NCBI RefSeq assembly: GCF_004340965.1
Contig: NZ_SLYA01000003.1
Span: 372,001 to 436,000, forward strand
Length of the DNA: 64,000 nt
Reading direction: 5' to 3'
Origin: Sphingomonas sp. PP-CE-1A-559
GTDB taxonomy: Bacteria > Pseudomonadota > Alphaproteobacteria > Sphingomonadales > Sphingomonadaceae
Shown: positions 19,440 through 30,821 of the stretch, piece by piece
Layout of the letters: each line of letters starts with the position of its first letter
Numbering within the stretch: position 1 is the stretch's first letter
The notes under the pieces: model-generated
What the model saw: only the letters and a program-made list of their open reading frames with translations
Databases searched by the model: none
Told to the model about the DNA's origin: nothing
Translations under genes and position numbers: made by a program

Positions 19440-21002
19440 ATGACCAGCATCCCGATCAAGCGCGCGCTCCTGTCCGTCTCCGACAAGACCGGGATCGTCG
19501 ATCTCGGCAAGGCGCTGGCCGCAAACGGCGTAGAACTCGTCTCCACCGGCGGCACCGCCACCGCGCTCCGTGCCGCTGGCTTGGAAGTCCGCGACGTCAG
19601 CGAACTCACCGGCTTCCCCGAAATGATGGACGGCCGCGTCAAGACGCTCCACCCGATGGTCCACGGCGGCCTGCTCGCGGTGCGCGACGACGCCGGCCAT
19701 GCCGCCTCGATGGCCGAGCACAAGATCGGCGCGATCGACCTGGTGATCGTCAACCTCTACCCGTTCGAAGCCACGGTCGCGAAGGGCGCCGACCGCGATA
19801 CCGTGATCGAGAACATCGACATCGGCGGCCCCAGCATGGTGCGCTCGGCCGCCAAGAACCACGCCTATGTCGCGATCGTCACCGACCCCGCCGACTATGC
19901 GCTCGTCTCCGGCGGCACGACGACGCTCGAAGACCGCAAGAAACTCGCCGCAAAGGCGTTCGCCACCACCGCCGCCTATGATTCGGCGATCGCCACCTGG
20001 TTCGGCACGGTCGATCAGGCCGAGGAGTTCCCCGCCACCCTGCCGATCACGCTCAAGCGCGGCGACAGCTTGCGCTACGGCGAGAACCCGCACCAGTCCG
20101 CCGCCTTCTACACCGCAACCGGCTCGGTCCGCGGCATCGGCCAGGCCCGCCAGCTCCAAGGCAAGGCGCTCAGCTACAACAACCTCAACGACGCCGACGC
20201 CGCACTCGAACTGATCGCCGAATTCCGCGACGCCGCCCCCTCGGTCGTGATCGTCAAGCACGCCAACCCCTGCGGCGTCGCCACCGGCGCCTCGCTCGCC
20301 GAAGCGTACGCCACGGCGTTCGCCTGCGACACGGTCTCGGCGTTCGGCGGCATCATCGCCGTCAACCGCACGCTCGACGCCGAGACCGCGCGCCAGATAA
20401 CCGGCATCTTCACCGAAGTCGTCGTCGCCCCCGATGCCGACGAGGACGCGATCGCGTTGTTCGCCGCCAAGAAGAACCTCCGCTTGCTGCTCACCGGCGA
20501 CCTCCCCGATCCCGCCCGCGCGGGCTTGACGGCGAAGTCGATCGCTGGCGGCTGGCTCGTCCAGGGTCGCGACAACGGCACGCCCGGCGAGTTGAAGGTC
20601 GTCACCAAGCGCCAGCCGACGCCGCAGGAACTCCTCGACTGCCGCTTCGCCTGGACCGTCGCCAAGCACACCAAGTCCAACGCGATCGTCTACGCCAAGG
20701 ACGGCAGCACCGCGGGCATCGGCGCCGGCCAGATGAACCGCCTCGAATCCGCGCGCATCGCCGCTTGGAAGGCAAAGGACGCGGCGGAGAAGGCCGGCTG
20801 GTCCACCCCGCGCACGATCGGCTCGGCGGTTGCGTCGGATGCGTTCTTCCCGTTCGCCGACGGGTTGCTGGCGGCGGTCGAGGCCGGTGCAACCGCAGTG
20901 ATCCAGCCCGGCGGCTCGATCCGCGACGCCGACGTCATCGCCGCGGCGGACGAAGCCGGCCTGGCGATGGTCTTCACCGGCATGCGCCACTTCCGCCACT
21001 GA
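19440..21002 (+). CDS. purH: Bifunctional AICAR transformylase/IMP cyclohydrolase
   Basis: PurH carries out the last two steps of IMP synthesis: formylation of AICAR and ring closure. The 520 residues match the family. The MGS-like cyclohydrolase domain occupies about 1-195 ([55 protein letters not shown]). The transformylase domain follows ([31 protein letters not shown] with the catalytic Lys-His pair; [25 protein letters not shown]). The start at 19440 is fixed by the conserved N-terminus. Palindromic repeats flank the gene on both sides. Confidence 0.97.
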   Translation: MTSIPIKRALLSVSDKTGIVDLGKALAANGVELVSTGGTATALRAAGLEVRDVSELTGFPEMMDGRVKTLHPMVHGGLLAVRDDAGHAASMAEHKIGAIDLVIVNLYPFEATVAKGADRDTVIENIDIGGPSMVRSAAKNHAYVAIVTDPADYALVSGGTTTLEDRKKLAAKAFATTAAYDSAIATWFGTVDQAEEFPATLPITLKRGDSLRYGENPHQSAAFYTATGSVRGIGQARQLQGKALSYNNLNDADAALELIAEFRDAAPSVVIVKHANPCGVATGASLAEAYATAFACDTVSAFGGIIAVNRTLDAETARQITGIFTEVVVAPDADEDAIALFAAKKNLRLLLTGDLPDPARAGLTAKSIAGGWLVQGRDNGTPGELKVVTKRQPTPQELLDCRFAWTVAKHTKSNAIVYAKDGSTAGIGAGQMNRLESARIAAWKAKDAAEKAGWSTPRTIGSAVASDAFFPFADGLLAAVEAGATAVIQPGGSIRDADVIAAADEAGLAMVFTGMRHFRH

Positions 21003-21027
21003 GTTCGAAGACCGCAACGCTTTAACC

Positions 21028-21105
21028 GTTCCCCCGCGAAAGCGGGGGCCCAGGACCACAAACGGCATCGTTCGTAACCCTGGGCTCCCGCTTTCGCGGG
21101 AGAAC
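21028..21105. repeat. Palindromic element, type E (copy 2)
   Basis: GTTCCCCCGCGAAAGCGGGG on the left is matched by CCCGCTTTCGCGGGAGAAC on the right, with GCCCAGG and CCTGGGC as inner arms. It follows the purH stop by 25 bp and could form a long hairpin at the transcript end, though no T-run follows. Confidence 0.8.
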
Positions 21106-21221
21106 AGCAGGTAGGGTGGGTCTGCCTATTAATCAGGCACCAGCACCGCACTGCACAAGTTTTAACCCCAAAACCCCCGCTGCCCGCTCGCCGAGCACTC
21201 CTCACCCCTCCACAACCCAAC

Positions 21222-21236
21222 TGGCACGCACATTGC
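21222..21236 (+). promoter_or_regulatory. Sigma-54 promoter of glnK-amtB
   Basis: TGGCACGCACATTGC matches the RpoN consensus (TGGCACG-N4-TTGC), with the invariant GG at 21223-21224 and GC at 21235-21236 separated by ten bases. It lies 34 bp before the glnK start. Known: sigma-54 promoters of glnK-amtB operons are activated by NtrC under nitrogen limitation. A clear NtrC dyad upstream was not identified by eye. Confidence 0.9.
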
Positions 21237-21269
21237 GAGGCACCTCCCGTAACAAGGGGAAGGGGCGCG

Positions 21270-21608
21270 ATGAAACTCGTCATTGCCATCATCAAGCCGT
21301 TCAAGCTCGACGAGGTGCGCGAAGCGCTCACCACGATCGGCGTGGCGGGCATGACGGTCACCGAGGTCAAGGGGTTCGGCCGTCAGAAGGGCCAGACCGA
21401 GATCTATCGGGGGGCCGAGTACAGCACCAACATGGTGCCGAAGATCAAGATCGAGGTGGTCTGCGCCGCCAGCCTGTCCGACCGCGTGGTCGAGGCGATC
21501 CAGGCATCGGCGAACACCGGCGCGATCGGCGACGGCAAGATCTTCGTGCTCGACGTCGGCCAGGCAGTGCGGATCCGCACCGGCGAAACCGACGATTCAG
21601 CGCTCTGA
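21270..21608 (+). CDS. glnK: P-II family nitrogen regulatory protein
   Basis: A 112-residue trimeric PII signal protein that senses 2-oxoglutarate and ATP/ADP and controls targets by binding. The T-loop is intact: [19 protein letters not shown] with the uridylylation site Tyr51. The N-terminus [20 protein letters not shown] and the C-terminal [20 protein letters not shown] (ATP site) are canonical. The pairing with amtB 11 bp downstream and the sigma-54 promoter support the GlnK name over GlnB: it would plug the ammonium channel when nitrogen is replete. SD AAGGGGAAGGGG precedes the ATG. Confidence 0.95.
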   Translation: MKLVIAIIKPFKLDEVREALTTIGVAGMTVTEVKGFGRQKGQTEIYRGAEYSTNMVPKIKIEVVCAASLSDRVVEAIQASANTGAIGDGKIFVLDVGQAVRIRTGETDDSAL

Positions 21609-21619
21609 GGGGGGACGAG

Positions 21620-22984
21620 ATGAAGCATGATTTGAAGACAGCCGCCTCGGCGGTTCTGGGATTCGGCGCGACGATGATCGCCGCCGCACCCGCCTGGGCA
21701 CAGGCCGCAGCCGCACCGGTGGTCGCGCCCGTCGTCGCGACCGTGAACAAGGGCGACACCGCCTGGATGATGACCTCGACGATCCTCGTCCTGATGATGA
21801 TCCTTCCCGGCCTCGCGCTGTTCTACGGCGGCCTCACGCGGTCGAAGAACATGTTGTCCACGATGACTCAGATCGGCGCCGTCGCGGCGCTTGCGATGCT
21901 CATCTGGGTGATGTGGGGCTACACGCTGGCGTTCGGTCCGGACGTGACCAACCCGCTGCTCAGCAACTTCATCGGCAGCTTCGATAAGGCATTTCTGAAG
22001 GGCGTCACGCCCGCCTCGCAGGCGGCGACCTTCACGGCCGGCGTCGAGATCCCCGAATATGTCTTCATCTGCTTCCAGATGACCTTCGCCGCGATCACGA
22101 TCGCGCTGGTCCTGGGCTCTGTCGTCGAGCGCATGAAGTTCTCGGCGGTGATGGTGTTCGGCCTGGTCTGGCTGACCATCGTCTACTTCCCGATCGCACA
22201 CATGGTGTGGGCATCGAGCGGGTATTTCTTCAAGGCAGGCGCACTCGATTTCGCCGGCGGCACAGTGGTCCACATCAACGCCGGCGTCTCGGCGCTGGTC
22301 GCGGCCCTGATCCTCGGCAAGCGTATCGGCTATCCGAAGGAGCCGATGGCACCGCACTCGCTGGTCATGACCGGCATCGGCACTGGCCTGCTCTGGGTCG
22401 GCTGGTTCGGCTTCAACGCAGGCTCCGCGCTCGAGGCGAACGGTTCGGCCGCACTCGCGATGCTCAACACCTTCGTCGCCACCGCGTCCGCCGCGCTGTT
22501 CTGGATGCTTGCCGAGAAGCTCTCGGGTCACAAGGGTTCCGCACTGGGCTTCTGCTCGGGCATCGTCGCCGGCCTCGTCGCCGTGACGCCGGCCGCGGGC
22601 AACTCCGGCCCGTTCGGCGCCATCGTCCTCGGCGCGATCGCCTCGCTCGTCTGCTTCATGGCAGTGTCGAAGCTCAAGCCGATGCTCGGCTATGACGACT
22701 CGCTCGACGCCTTCGGGATCCACGGCATCGGCGGCATGATCGGCGCGATCGGCACCGCGGTGGTCTACGCTCCGTCGCTCGGCGGGCCGGGTGCTGCGGA
22801 CTATGCGATGGGCGCCAAGCTCTTCGTGCAGCTCCAGGCGGTGATCGTCACGATCATCTGGGCCACGATCGGCACCACGATCGCGATCTACGTCGCCAAG
22901 GCCGTCACCGGTCTGCGGGTTTCGCCGGAAGTCGAGCACGAGGGTCTCGACATCGGCGAACACGGCGAGCGCGCCTACAACTGA
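21620..22984 (+). CDS. amtB: Ammonium transporter
   Basis: An inner-membrane ammonium channel of 454 residues. A signal-like N-terminus (MKHDLKTAASAVLGFGATMI... ending near AWAQ) precedes the eleven-helix Amt fold, which starts at about residue 48 (TAWMMTSTILVLMMILPGLA). The twin-histidine pore residues are present in VVHINAGVSALVAALILG and in FGIHGIGGMIGAIGTA, as are the family signatures FYGGLTRSKNMLS and FCSGIVAGLVAVTPAAG. The ATG at 21620 follows glnK by 11 bp and an SD GGGGGACGAG. It is the second gene of the nitrogen-controlled glnK-amtB operon and ends at a strong terminator. Confidence 0.97.
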   Translation: MKHDLKTAASAVLGFGATMIAAAPAWAQAAAAPVVAPVVATVNKGDTAWMMTSTILVLMMILPGLALFYGGLTRSKNMLSTMTQIGAVAALAMLIWVMWGYTLAFGPDVTNPLLSNFIGSFDKAFLKGVTPASQAATFTAGVEIPEYVFICFQMTFAAITIALVLGSVVERMKFSAVMVFGLVWLTIVYFPIAHMVWASSGYFFKAGALDFAGGTVVHINAGVSALVAALILGKRIGYPKEPMAPHSLVMTGIGTGLLWVGWFGFNAGSALEANGSAALAMLNTFVATASAALFWMLAEKLSGHKGSALGFCSGIVAGLVAVTPAAGNSGPFGAIVLGAIASLVCFMAVSKLKPMLGYDDSLDAFGIHGIGGMIGAIGTAVVYAPSLGGPGAADYAMGAKLFVQLQAVIVTIIWATIGTTIAIYVAKAVTGLRVSPEVEHEGLDIGEHGERAYN

Positions 22985-23040
22985 TCGGTAGCGGGCCAGT
23001 CGAGCCCGCACCCACGACGTTCCTCCTGCGGACAACCTTA

Positions 23041-23071
23041 GCCCGGTGTGGAAACACACCGGGCCTTTTTT
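23041..23071 (+). terminator. Rho-independent terminator of glnK-amtB
   Basis: A perfect ten-base stem GCCCGGTGTG/CACACCGGGC with a GAAA tetraloop, followed by CTTTTTTG. It lies 57 bp after the amtB stop. Confidence 0.95.
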
Positions 23072-23074
23072 GTG

Positions 23075-23099
23075 TCGATCGAAGTGGTACTTCGATCGA
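23075..23099. repeat. Perfect ten-base hairpin between convergent genes
   Basis: TCGATCGAAG and CTTCGATCGA flank a five-base loop (TGGTA). It sits between the amtB terminator and the end of the regulator gene on the minus strand. Without a T-run it is not a classical terminator; it may still help end the regulator transcript. Confidence 0.7.
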
Positions 23100-23115
23100 G
23101 TTCAGAAGGGGGGGG

Positions 23116-24510
23116 CTAAACCACCTCGTACGGCACGGCACCGCGGCGGTCCGGATCGACCCGGATCTCGCTGGCGGCCGGCGGAAACGCGCGCTGGTCG
23201 CAGTCGGTGCGCAGGCAGATGCGGCACGACGTCCCGATCGGCGTGGCGATGCCACCGGTGCCCAGCGCATCGGCATAGATGAATTCCGACGCGTTCGCCT
23301 CTTCGCACCCCAGCGCCACCGCATAGCGCCGCGCCGGTCGCGTGTACGTCTCGGACGGCTTCACCAGTCCCTTCGCCATCGAGACGTAGCGGATGCCGTC
23401 GGTCGTTTCGATCAGCTGCGTCAGGATCCGGTCCGGGATCGCCACCGCCTCGTGGACGATCCACAACGGGCACGCGCCGCCGAACCGCGCGAACTGCAAT
23501 CGCGTGGCGGAGTGACGTTTCGTGATGTTGCCAGCCATGTCGACGCGGCAGAAGAAGAACGGGATGCCGAGCGCCCCAGGCCGTTGCAACGTCGAGAGGC
23601 GGTGGCACGTCTGCTCGAAACTCGTCCCGAAGATCCGCCGCAACCGGTCGATGTCATGGCGGACACTCCGAGCCTCCGTCCGGAACCGGGTATAGGGCAT
23701 GACGATCGCCCCTGCCGCATAGTTGGTCAGCCCCGCGGTCAGCAGCGCTCGCGCCGTCTCCGACGCCATTTCTGACGCCGCGACGATGCTCCCAATGACG
23801 TCGCCGAATTCATGCCGTGCGACTTGGTGCGCGAGCGAGAACAGGGTTGTCTCGCCCGGTTGCGATCCGTCGAGACGCAACGTTGCGCCGTCATAGTCGC
23901 GCAAAGGTACAGCGAGTGCGCCCGAAATCGCGACCGACACGCCTCTTGCCGCCAGCCGAGTCTCAAGCGCAGCGATCCGGTCCGCCCCCAGCGTCTCGCC
24001 GATCTCCTCCGCCCGCCGGTCGAGCGCATCGACATAATTGCCTGCTGCATGAAACCAGTCGCGCACATCCTCCCACGGCAGCAGCCCCGGCGCGCCCGAT
24101 CCCGCCACGATCCGATCGTCGAGCGCCCGCAACTGCTCCTGCGCCCGCCGATACGCGTCGTGCATCGCGACGAGGCGTTGCGCCAACAACGGCTGGTGCT
24201 TCACTGCGCGCCGAACCGCATTCTCGTCGAGCGCGGGCGTCTCGACGCTCGTATCCGACACCGCCTCCAGCGTCGCGATCAGCAGCGCGGTATCGTCCGC
24301 CGCATCGATGCTCCCCCAATCCGCTGGAAACTCGCGCGCCAGCGTAATCAGCACGCCTTCCGTCACCGGGCGATCGCCATTCTCGATCTGCGAAAGGTAG
24401 CTCACCGACAGGCCGATCCGCACGGCCATCGCCGCCTGGCTGATTCCAAGAACGCCGCGCAGGTCGCGCAGGCGGTGTCCGACGAAGAGGCGACGCGCGG
24501 GCAAAGTCAT
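23116..24510 (-). CDS. pccR: Short-chain fatty acyl-CoA regulator (ScfR/PccR type)
   Basis: A transcription factor of 464 residues. The N-terminal XRE helix-turn-helix covers about residues 8-65 ([33 protein letters not shown]). A central IrrE/ImmA-like region (about 150-300) contains [13 protein letters not shown], without a canonical HExxH zinc site. The C-terminal ScfR domain has a cysteine cluster ([17 protein letters not shown]). Known: PccR of Rhodobacter sphaeroides, a ScfR member, activates propionyl-CoA carboxylase genes and binds TTTGCAAA repeats. Here the gene is divergent from pccB with TTTGCAA repeats between, so the same role is a strong inference. The ATG at 24510 precedes the HTH by the usual few residues; the longer frame crosses the operator. 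Confidence 0.9.
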   Translation of the reverse strand: MTLPARRLFVGHRLRDLRGVLGISQAAMAVRIGLSVSYLSQIENGDRPVTEGVLITLAREFPADWGSIDAADDTALLIATLEAVSDTSVETPALDENAVRRAVKHQPLLAQRLVAMHDAYRRAQEQLRALDDRIVAGSGAPGLLPWEDVRDWFHAAGNYVDALDRRAEEIGETLGADRIAALETRLAARGVSVAISGALAVPLRDYDGATLRLDGSQPGETTLFSLAHQVARHEFGDVIGSIVAASEMASETARALLTAGLTNYAAGAIVMPYTRFRTEARSVRHDIDRLRRIFGTSFEQTCHRLSTLQRPGALGIPFFFCRVDMAGNITKRHSATRLQFARFGGACPLWIVHEAVAIPDRILTQLIETTDGIRYVSMAKGLVKPSETYTRPARRYAVALGCEEANASEFIYADALGTGGIATPIGTSCRICLRTDCDQRAFPPAASEIRVDPDRRGAVPYEVV

Positions 24511-24522
24511 ATCCCCGCCTAG

Positions 24523-24567
24523 TTTGCAAACATGCCTCGGACAAGTTTGCAACATTGCATTTGCGCA
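24523..24567. promoter_or_regulatory. Predicted PccR operator: TTTGCAA repeats
   Basis: TTTGCAAA at 24523-24530, TTTGCAAC at 24546-24553 and a weaker TTTGCGCA at 24560-24567 lie in the 100-bp gap between the divergent regulator and pccB. The first two are 23 bp apart. The core is that reported for Rhodobacter PccR, with a different spacing. Confidence 0.75.
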
Positions 24568-24610
24568 TCGCATCCCGCTCTGTGAAGGCAGTCAGCAGGA
24601 CGGAGAGACG

Positions 24611-26137
24611 ATGTCATCCACGATCGAAGAGCTTGAACGCCGCCGCGAAGCCGCCAGAGTCGGCGGGGGCCTCAAGCGGATCGCAGCGCAGCACGCCAAG
24701 GGTAAGCTCACCGCGAGGGAGCGCCTTGACGTGCTGCTGGACGAGGGATCGTTCGAGGAACTCGACATGTATGTCGAGCATAACTGCGTCGATTTCGGCA
24801 TGCAGGACCAGGTGATCCCCGGCGACGGCGTGGTCACCGGCTCAGGCACGATCAACGGCCGCCTCGTCTTCGTCTTCAGCCAGGATTTCACCGTGTTCGG
24901 CGGGTCGCTCAGCGAACGCCATGCGCAGAAAATCTGCAAGGTGATGGACAGCGCGATGAAGGTCGGCGCACCGATCATCGGCCTCAACGACAGCGGCGGC
25001 GCACGCATCCAGGAGGGCGTCGCGAGCCTCGGCGGCTATGCAGAGGTGTTCCAGCGCAACGCGCTCGCGTCCGGCGTCGTGCCGCAGCTTTCGCTGATCA
25101 TGGGCCCTTGCGCAGGCGGCGCGGTCTATTCCCCCGCGATGACCGATTTCATCTTCATGGTGAAGGATTCGAGCTACATGTTCGTCACCGGCCCCGACGT
25201 GGTCAAGACGGTGACCAACGAGGTCGTGACGCAGGAGGCGCTCGGCGGGGCGGTGACGCACACCACCAAGACGTCGGTCGCGGACAACGCGTTCGAAAAC
25301 GACATCGAGGCCTTGTTGGCCGCGCGCGACTTCTTCGATTTCCTGCCAGCGTCCAATCGCGAAGGTGTGCCCGAGCGCCCGACCGCGGACGAATGGGACC
25401 GGATCGAGGAAAGCCTCGATACGCTGATCCCGGCGTCGGCGAACCAGCCCTACGACATGCACGAGCTGATCCGGAAGACCGTCGACGAAGGCGATTTCTT
25501 CGAAACGCAGCCGGCGCATGCAGCGAACATCATCACCGGTTTCGGTCGCATCGAGGGCCGCACGGTCGGCTTCGTCGCGAACCAGCCGATGGTGCTCGCG
25601 GGCGTGCTCGACATCAACAGCTCGAAGAAGGCGGCGCGGTTCGTGCGCTTCTGCGACGCGTTCGAGATCCCGATCGTTACCTTCGTCGACGTCCCCGGCT
25701 TCCTGCCCGGCACCGCCCAAGAGCATAACGGCATCATCAAGCACGGCGCGAAACTGCTGTTCGCCTATGCCGAGGCGACCGTGCCGAAGATCACCGTCAT
25801 CACGCGCAAGGCCTATGGCGGCGCGTACGACGTGATGGCGTCGAAGCACCTGCGCGGCGACCTCAACTATGCATGGCCGACCGCCGAGATCGCGGTGATG
25901 GGCGCGAAGGGCGCGGTCGAGATCATTTTCCGCGGCAAGACGCCCGAAGAGATCGCCGAGCGTACCGCGGAATACGAGGCGCGGTTCGCGAACCCGTTCG
26001 TCGCCGCGTCGAAGGGCTTCATTGACGAGGTCATCCAACCGCACTCGACCCGCCGCCGCATCGCGCTCGGCCTACGGAAACTCCGCGGCAAGGCGCTGGA
26101 GAATCCGTGGAAGAAGCATGACAACATCCCGCTGTGA
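24611..26137 (+). CDS. pccB: Propionyl-CoA carboxylase beta subunit (carboxyltransferase)
   Basis: PccB transfers carboxyl from biotin on PccA to propionyl-CoA, giving (S)-methylmalonyl-CoA. The 508 residues form two crotonase-like carboxyltransferase halves: the acyl-CoA half (about 1-265; [60 protein letters not shown]) and the biotin half (about 285-508; [58 protein letters not shown]). Both oxyanion glycine pairs appear intact. ATG 24611 follows GGAGAG. The rest of the pathway is downstream on the same strand; its partner pccA is about 6 kb away rather than adjacent. Confidence 0.96.
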   Translation: MSSTIEELERRREAARVGGGLKRIAAQHAKGKLTARERLDVLLDEGSFEELDMYVEHNCVDFGMQDQVIPGDGVVTGSGTINGRLVFVFSQDFTVFGGSLSERHAQKICKVMDSAMKVGAPIIGLNDSGGARIQEGVASLGGYAEVFQRNALASGVVPQLSLIMGPCAGGAVYSPAMTDFIFMVKDSSYMFVTGPDVVKTVTNEVVTQEALGGAVTHTTKTSVADNAFENDIEALLAARDFFDFLPASNREGVPERPTADEWDRIEESLDTLIPASANQPYDMHELIRKTVDEGDFFETQPAHAANIITGFGRIEGRTVGFVANQPMVLAGVLDINSSKKAARFVRFCDAFEIPIVTFVDVPGFLPGTAQEHNGIIKHGAKLLFAYAEATVPKITVITRKAYGGAYDVMASKHLRGDLNYAWPTAEIAVMGAKGAVEIIFRGKTPEEIAERTAEYEARFANPFVAASKGFIDEVIQPHSTRRRIALGLRKLRGKALENPWKKHDNIPL

Positions 26138-26156
26138 CCCGGCGGCTTGTTGCGTG

Positions 26157-26175
26157 ATGATAAGCACATTATCAT
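26157..26175. promoter_or_regulatory. Palindromic operator upstream of the RHH-like gene
   Basis: A perfect inverted repeat ATGATAA-N5-TTATCAT, 21 bp before the start of the small ribbon-helix-helix-like gene and 19 bp after pccB. It is AT-rich in a GC-rich region. The position and symmetry suit autoregulation by the adjacent DNA-binding protein. Confidence 0.6.
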
Positions 26176-26196
26176 GTCATGCGAAGGAGTCGTGAC

Positions 26197-26481
26197 ATGC
26201 AGACCGAACGCGTGACGTTTCTGACTACCCCCGATCATAAGGCGGCGCTCGATGCATTCGCGGCGAACAGCGGCATGTCCGTCGGCCGCGTCGTGCGTGA
26301 GGCGACAACGCGGTACATTGCCGCACCGGCGTCGCGCGACGAGGAAGCGGCATTGGCGTTTCTCGCACCGGAGATCGAGGCCGCTGTCGACGACATGAAG
26401 ATGTCCATCCAGTCGATGCGGGAGAATATCGCGCGCACCTGCGCTGTGGTCGATGCGGTGTTGGCGGGCGAAAGACCGTGA
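26197..26481 (+). CDS. Small ribbon-helix-helix-like protein
   Basis: A 94-residue protein starting at ATG 26197 after a good SD (GAAGGAG). The N-terminal ~45 residues (RVTFLTTPDHKAALDAFAAN, then SGMSVGRVVREATTRYI) look like a beta strand followed by two helices, as in ribbon-helix-helix DNA-binding domains. The C-terminal half is a predicted long amphipathic helix (about 55-90) with regularly spaced hydrophobics. Known RHH proteins bind short palindromes as dimers, and a 7+7-bp palindrome lies just upstream. Its stop overlaps the GTG of the next gene. The family is not named; the DNA-binding role is inferred from fold-like pattern and context. Confidence 0.6.
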   Translation: MQTERVTFLTTPDHKAALDAFAANSGMSVGRVVREATTRYIAAPASRDEEAALAFLAPEIEAAVDDMKMSIQSMRENIARTCAVVDAVLAGERP

Positions 26482-26693
26482 GTGCGGGTGAGAAAGCATT
26501 CGGCGTTTTCAAGACGATCCTGACGCTGAAGGATCAGCTTGACGGCCTCGATCGAGACGTCGCTCAGCTTGGCGGGCGGCTCGCGGGTCTTGCCGGCGCG
26601 CATGGTGATCTCCGCGATCGGGTGTCTCGCTTGGAAGGGGTGATCGAAGGCGCCGCAATGGCGGCGGCCCAGCAGCGGAGGATCGAGGGATGA
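26478..26693 (+). CDS. Small coiled-coil protein
   Basis: A 71-residue protein that begins with GTG inside the stop of the RHH-like gene (GTGA at 26478-26481) and ends inside the start of the next gene (ATGA at 26690-26693). Nearly all of it is predicted helix with heptad-like spacing (TLKDQLDGLDRDVAQLGGRL; DLRDRVSRLEGVIEGAA). There is no membrane segment and no cysteine. It may pair with the helical tail of its upstream neighbour, which is an inference from coupling and shape. The function is unknown. Confidence 0.6.
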   Translation: MSAGEKAFGVFKTILTLKDQLDGLDRDVAQLGGRLAGLAGAHGDLRDRVSRLEGVIEGAAMAAAQQRRIEG

Positions 26694-27196
26694 TCGCGTT
26701 TCTTCTGCTTCAAGCCGCAGCCGTGGCGGCACCTGCACCAACCTGGAAGCTCGCAGATCGCACCAATCCGGCAGGCGTGCGCAGCATTTCCGCGTCGGTC
26801 ACAGGCAATGACGGTCTGTCGCGCTTCGTCGTAAAGTGCGACGTGGCGTCCGAGCCGATCGTGTCGATCCAGTTCATCCAGCCGCAGCCGCTCGGGCAGG
26901 GGCCGGACAAGCTTGTCGCGGTGCGCTTCGACGGCGGGCCTGCGTTCAATTACAGCTGGCAGTTTCCGGGCACCGGCACCTACGTCACCGATCCAGAGGC
27001 GATCACCAGGCTGACCACGTTTCTGGTAAAATCGAAGACGGTACGGGTCGAGACCACCAACGGCGCGAGCTTTGCAGTGCAGGCGAATTTCGTCGCGCCG
27101 ACCGGTGATGCGATGATCCGGCAGGTGCTCGGCGTGTGCGGTTATACGCTGGGTGTCGTTCCCACCCCGCCGCCACCACCGAAGGATGCGCAATGA
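26690..27196 (+). CDS. Secreted protein of unknown function
   Basis: A 168-residue protein with a short signal peptide (MIAFLLLQAAAVAAPAP) and a beta-rich mature domain: SRFVVKCDVASEPIVSIQFI, KLVAVRFDGGPAFNYSWQFP, VRVETTNGASFAVQANFVAP. It ends with IRQVLGVCGYTLG and a proline tail (PTPPPPPKD). The two cysteines, in KCDV and GVCGY, could form a disulfide. It is translationally coupled on both sides: ATGA with the coiled-coil gene and ATGA with the epimerase gene, so it belongs to the propionate operon by structure though no enzymatic role is visible. Confidence 0.65.
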   Translation: MIAFLLLQAAAVAAPAPTWKLADRTNPAGVRSISASVTGNDGLSRFVVKCDVASEPIVSIQFIQPQPLGQGPDKLVAVRFDGGPAFNYSWQFPGTGTYVTDPEAITRLTTFLVKSKTVRVETTNGASFAVQANFVAPTGDAMIRQVLGVCGYTLGVVPTPPPPPKDAQ

Positions 27197-27618
27197 CATT
27201 GGGCCGGCTCAACCATGTCGGTGTCGCGACGCCGTCGATCGCGAAGTCGGTCGAGACGTATCGCCTGCTGCTCGGTGCGACCGCGATCGGCGAGCCGTTC
27301 GATCTGCCTGCGCAGGGCGTGAAAGTGTGCTTCATCGATGCCCCGAACACGCAGATCGAGCTGATCGAGCCGTATGACGAAAGTTCTCCGATCGCAGGCT
27401 TTCTGCGCAAGAACCCGGCAGGCGGGCAGCATCATGTCTGTTTCGAAGTCGCCGACATCTCCGCGGCTGTCGCCGACCTGAAGGCGAAGGGCGCTACCGT
27501 GCTGGGCGAGCCGCGGATCGGCGCGCATGGCACGCCGATCGTGTTCGTGCACCCCAAGGATTTCGGCGGCATGCTGGTCGAGTTGATGGAGACGCCGGGC
27601 GATACCGGCGCGCACTAG
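27193..27618 (+). CDS. mce: Methylmalonyl-CoA epimerase
   Basis: Converts (S)- to (R)-methylmalonyl-CoA, the step between propionyl-CoA carboxylase and the mutase. The 141 residues form two beta-alpha-beta-beta-beta modules of the VOC fold. Metal-site residues are in place: His in LNHVGVATPSI, a central QHHVCFEV, and Glu in GMLVELMET near the end. VKVCFIDAPNTQIELIEP is also typical. The start is fixed by the ATGA overlap with the upstream secreted-protein gene; the upstream frame has no family similarity. It is followed after 10 bp by the enoyl-CoA hydratase-like gene. Confidence 0.95.
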   Translation: MTLGRLNHVGVATPSIAKSVETYRLLLGATAIGEPFDLPAQGVKVCFIDAPNTQIELIEPYDESSPIAGFLRKNPAGGQHHVCFEVADISAAVADLKAKGATVLGEPRIGAHGTPIVFVHPKDFGGMLVELMETPGDTGAH

Positions 27619-27628
27619 GAGAGATCTG

Positions 27629-28414
27629 ATGGCCGCGTACGAGCATATCCTGAGCGAACAGCGCGGCGACGTGCTGGTGCTGACGCTCAACCGGCCCGAC
27701 CGGCTGAACGCCGCACCACCGGCGATGTTCGAGGAATTGGCTGCGGCACTCGGTAACCTGGCGGGCGCGCGGGCGGTGCTGATCGCAGGTGCTGGCCGAG
27801 CGTTCTGTTCGGGTGCGGACGTCGGCGGCGGCGCGCTCGGCTCGGACAATCCGGGCGAGGCGACGTTCGCGGCGCTAACGAACAGCTACAATCCGACGAT
27901 GACGGTGCTCACCGAGCTGTCGGTGCCGGTGGTGAGCGCAGTGCGTGGTCCTGCGGCAGGGATCGGCTGCAGTCTCGCGCTCGCCGCTGACTTCTGTGTC
28001 GCGAGCGAGAGTGCGTATTTCCTCCAGGCGTTCGTGAACATCGGGCTGGTGCCGGACGGTGGCGCGTCGTGGATGCTGCCGCGACTGATCGGCAGGGCGC
28101 GGGCGACCGAGATGATGATGCTCGGCGAGCGGGTGCCGGCTGCGAAGGCGCTCGACTGGGGGATGGTACATAAGGTCGTCGCGGACGATGCACTGGATGC
28201 CGAGGCGTTCGCGCTGGCCGAGCGGCTGGCGGCGATGCCAACGGTCGCGCTCGGGTTGATGCGGCGGGCGATCACCGCCGCGTACGAGACGGATTACGCG
28301 ACCGCAATGCAGGCCGAGGCGGCGAACCAGCGTGACGCGCGGGGGTCGGCGGATTCGATGGAGGGCGGCTGCGCGTTCCTCGAAAAGCGCAAGCCGGTGT
28401 TCACGGGCAAGTGA
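27629..28414 (+). CDS. Enoyl-CoA hydratase/isomerase family protein (PaaG-like)
   Basis: A crotonase-fold protein of 261 residues. The oxyanion-hole segments are [13 protein letters not shown] (about 52-64) and [20 protein letters not shown] (about 105-125). Where classical hydratases have a catalytic Glu, this protein reads [20 protein letters not shown], with the Asp of the PDGG motif seen in PaaG-type isomerases, so ring or double-bond isomerisation is as likely as hydration. It sits between mce and the mutase gene and may feed acyl-CoA from odd-chain or branched substrates into the route. SD GGAGAG precedes the ATG. Confidence 0.88.
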   Translation: MAAYEHILSEQRGDVLVLTLNRPDRLNAAPPAMFEELAAALGNLAGARAVLIAGAGRAFCSGADVGGGALGSDNPGEATFAALTNSYNPTMTVLTELSVPVVSAVRGPAAGIGCSLALAADFCVASESAYFLQAFVNIGLVPDGGASWMLPRLIGRARATEMMMLGERVPAAKALDWGMVHKVVADDALDAEAFALAERLAAMPTVALGLMRRAITAAYETDYATAMQAEAANQRDARGSADSMEGGCAFLEKRKPVFTGK

Positions 28415-28430
28415 CCTCCGCGTCCAACAC

Positions 28431-28533
28431 CACCCCGGCGAAGGCCGGGGGCCAGTTGGGCAACGGTCGATTGGCTGGTGCTGCGCTGCGTTATTTCGAC
28501 CTTTCCAACTGGGCCCCGGCCTTCGCCGGGGTG
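28431..28533. repeat. Palindromic element, type C (copy 2)
   Basis: CACCCCGGCGAAGGCCGGGG on the left is complementary to CCCCGGCCTTCGCCGGGGTG on the right, with GCCAGTTGGG/CCAACTGGGC inside. It ends 11 bp before the mutase start codon. The likely ribosome binding site (GGGGTGAAG) overlaps its right end, so the hairpin could affect translation. Confidence 0.85.
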
Positions 28534-28544
28534 AAGTTCTTCGC

Positions 28545-30817
<2,273 letters not shown>

Positions 30818-30821
<4 letters not shown>

